DNA of 64,000 nt from positions 1 to 64,000 of the forward strand of contig JBBEBP010000019.1 of NCBI GenBank assembly GCA_040882255.1, in the 5' to 3' direction. The stretch's first letter is position 1, and each line of letters begins with the position of its first letter. This stretch comes from PWQG01 sp040882255 (GTDB taxonomy: Bacteria; Pseudomonadota; Gammaproteobacteria; Pseudomonadales; Pseudohongiellaceae). Under the pieces are notes generated by a model. The model searched no databases, was not told the origin of the DNA, and was given only the letters and a program-made list of their open reading frames with translations. This document shows positions 63,852 through 64,000 of the stretch, in pieces. A program made the position numbers and the translations under genes.

Positions 63852-64000
63852 GTCGAGTAGCGCAGAGGAATCGCACCCCCACGCCCTCCCAGAACCGGAC
63901 GTGAGCCTCTCGACTCATCCGGCTCCTATCGTCCAACCATCGACTCAGATGACCAGTGTGCAAACAGATTCGGCTGGCGTGCCTTCAGGCGACGCAGCCA
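63852..64000 (-). mobile_element. Group II intron 3' end (RT C-terminus, domains V and VI)
   Basis: The reverse strand encodes the end of an intron reverse transcriptase, WLRRLKARQPNLFAHW, with a stop at 63925. Domain V follows at once (63925-63892): GAGCCGGA pairs with TCCGGTTC, the AGC triad is intact, then TGAG/CTCA and a GAGA tetraloop. Domain VI and the 3' end CTACTCGAC reach 63852. The insertion interrupts the IS3 transposase. The rest of the intron lies beyond the window. Confidence 0.85.

Overview
The window looks like a chromosome segment of a GC-rich gammaproteobacterium. The evidence is a set of typical housekeeping genes: lysS, a prfB with the classical +1 frameshift, mnmC, miaE, bamC, dapA, nadA and queD. 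I cannot place the genus from sequence alone. The DNA falls into a conserved half (about 2.0-24.5 kb and 59.7-62.6 kb) and a mosaic accessory half (about 24.7-59.6 kb), with further mobile DNA at both window edges.

Left edge (1-2.05 kb): the end of a prophage or phage-like island. It has two small phage-type genes, an excisionase-like gene and a tyrosine integrase whose 3' end abuts tRNA-Asp. tRNA-Val and a 40-bp perfect palindrome follow.

Conserved block (2.5-24.5 kb): CHASE2 adenylate cyclase, queD, molybdate importer modABC, FAD reductase, ung, lysS, prfB, mnmC, apeB, an FKBP isomerase, a small LRR lipoprotein, miaE, bamC, dapA, an AI-2E family permease, a TusA-like protein, a BepA-like protease and nadA. 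Two large hairpin elements with related 56-nt cores but unrelated arms lie between prfB and mnmC.

Accessory block (24.7-59.6 kb): it opens with a 3' fragment of tRNA-Lys, a likely old island attachment site, and an integrase-like gene lacking its catalytic half. Next come an IclR regulator and a convergent five-gene operon (TonB receptor, YVTN-type propeller, two cytochromes c, ferric-reductase-like membrane protein). A signalling cluster follows (GGDEF/EAL, Crp/Fnr, FIST protein and hybrid histidine kinase). Fragments of one SRAP (YedK/HMCES-type) gene are scattered through the block, with one intact copy. A second complete system is a BlaI-type repressor and an M56 protease fused to a TonB C-terminal domain, divided by a short gap from an ABC export operon. 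Both units carry the same operator, TGTTA-N6-TAACA, which predicts a single regulon. From 55 to 59.6 kb the DNA is decayed mobile material: IS21, IS605/TnpB and IS3 remnants, and hairpins with an invariant GT-CCC-AC tip whose stems covary.

Right edge (59.7-64 kb): NnrS, an orphan succinate-dehydrogenase-type iron-sulfur subunit and nitronate monooxygenase. A SulP transporter follows, truncated by an IS3 element that is itself interrupted by a group II intron running off the window.

The strongest candidates for something undescribed are the BlaI/M56-TonB export regulon, the TonB receptor/propeller/cytochrome operon, and the two families of structured repeats.
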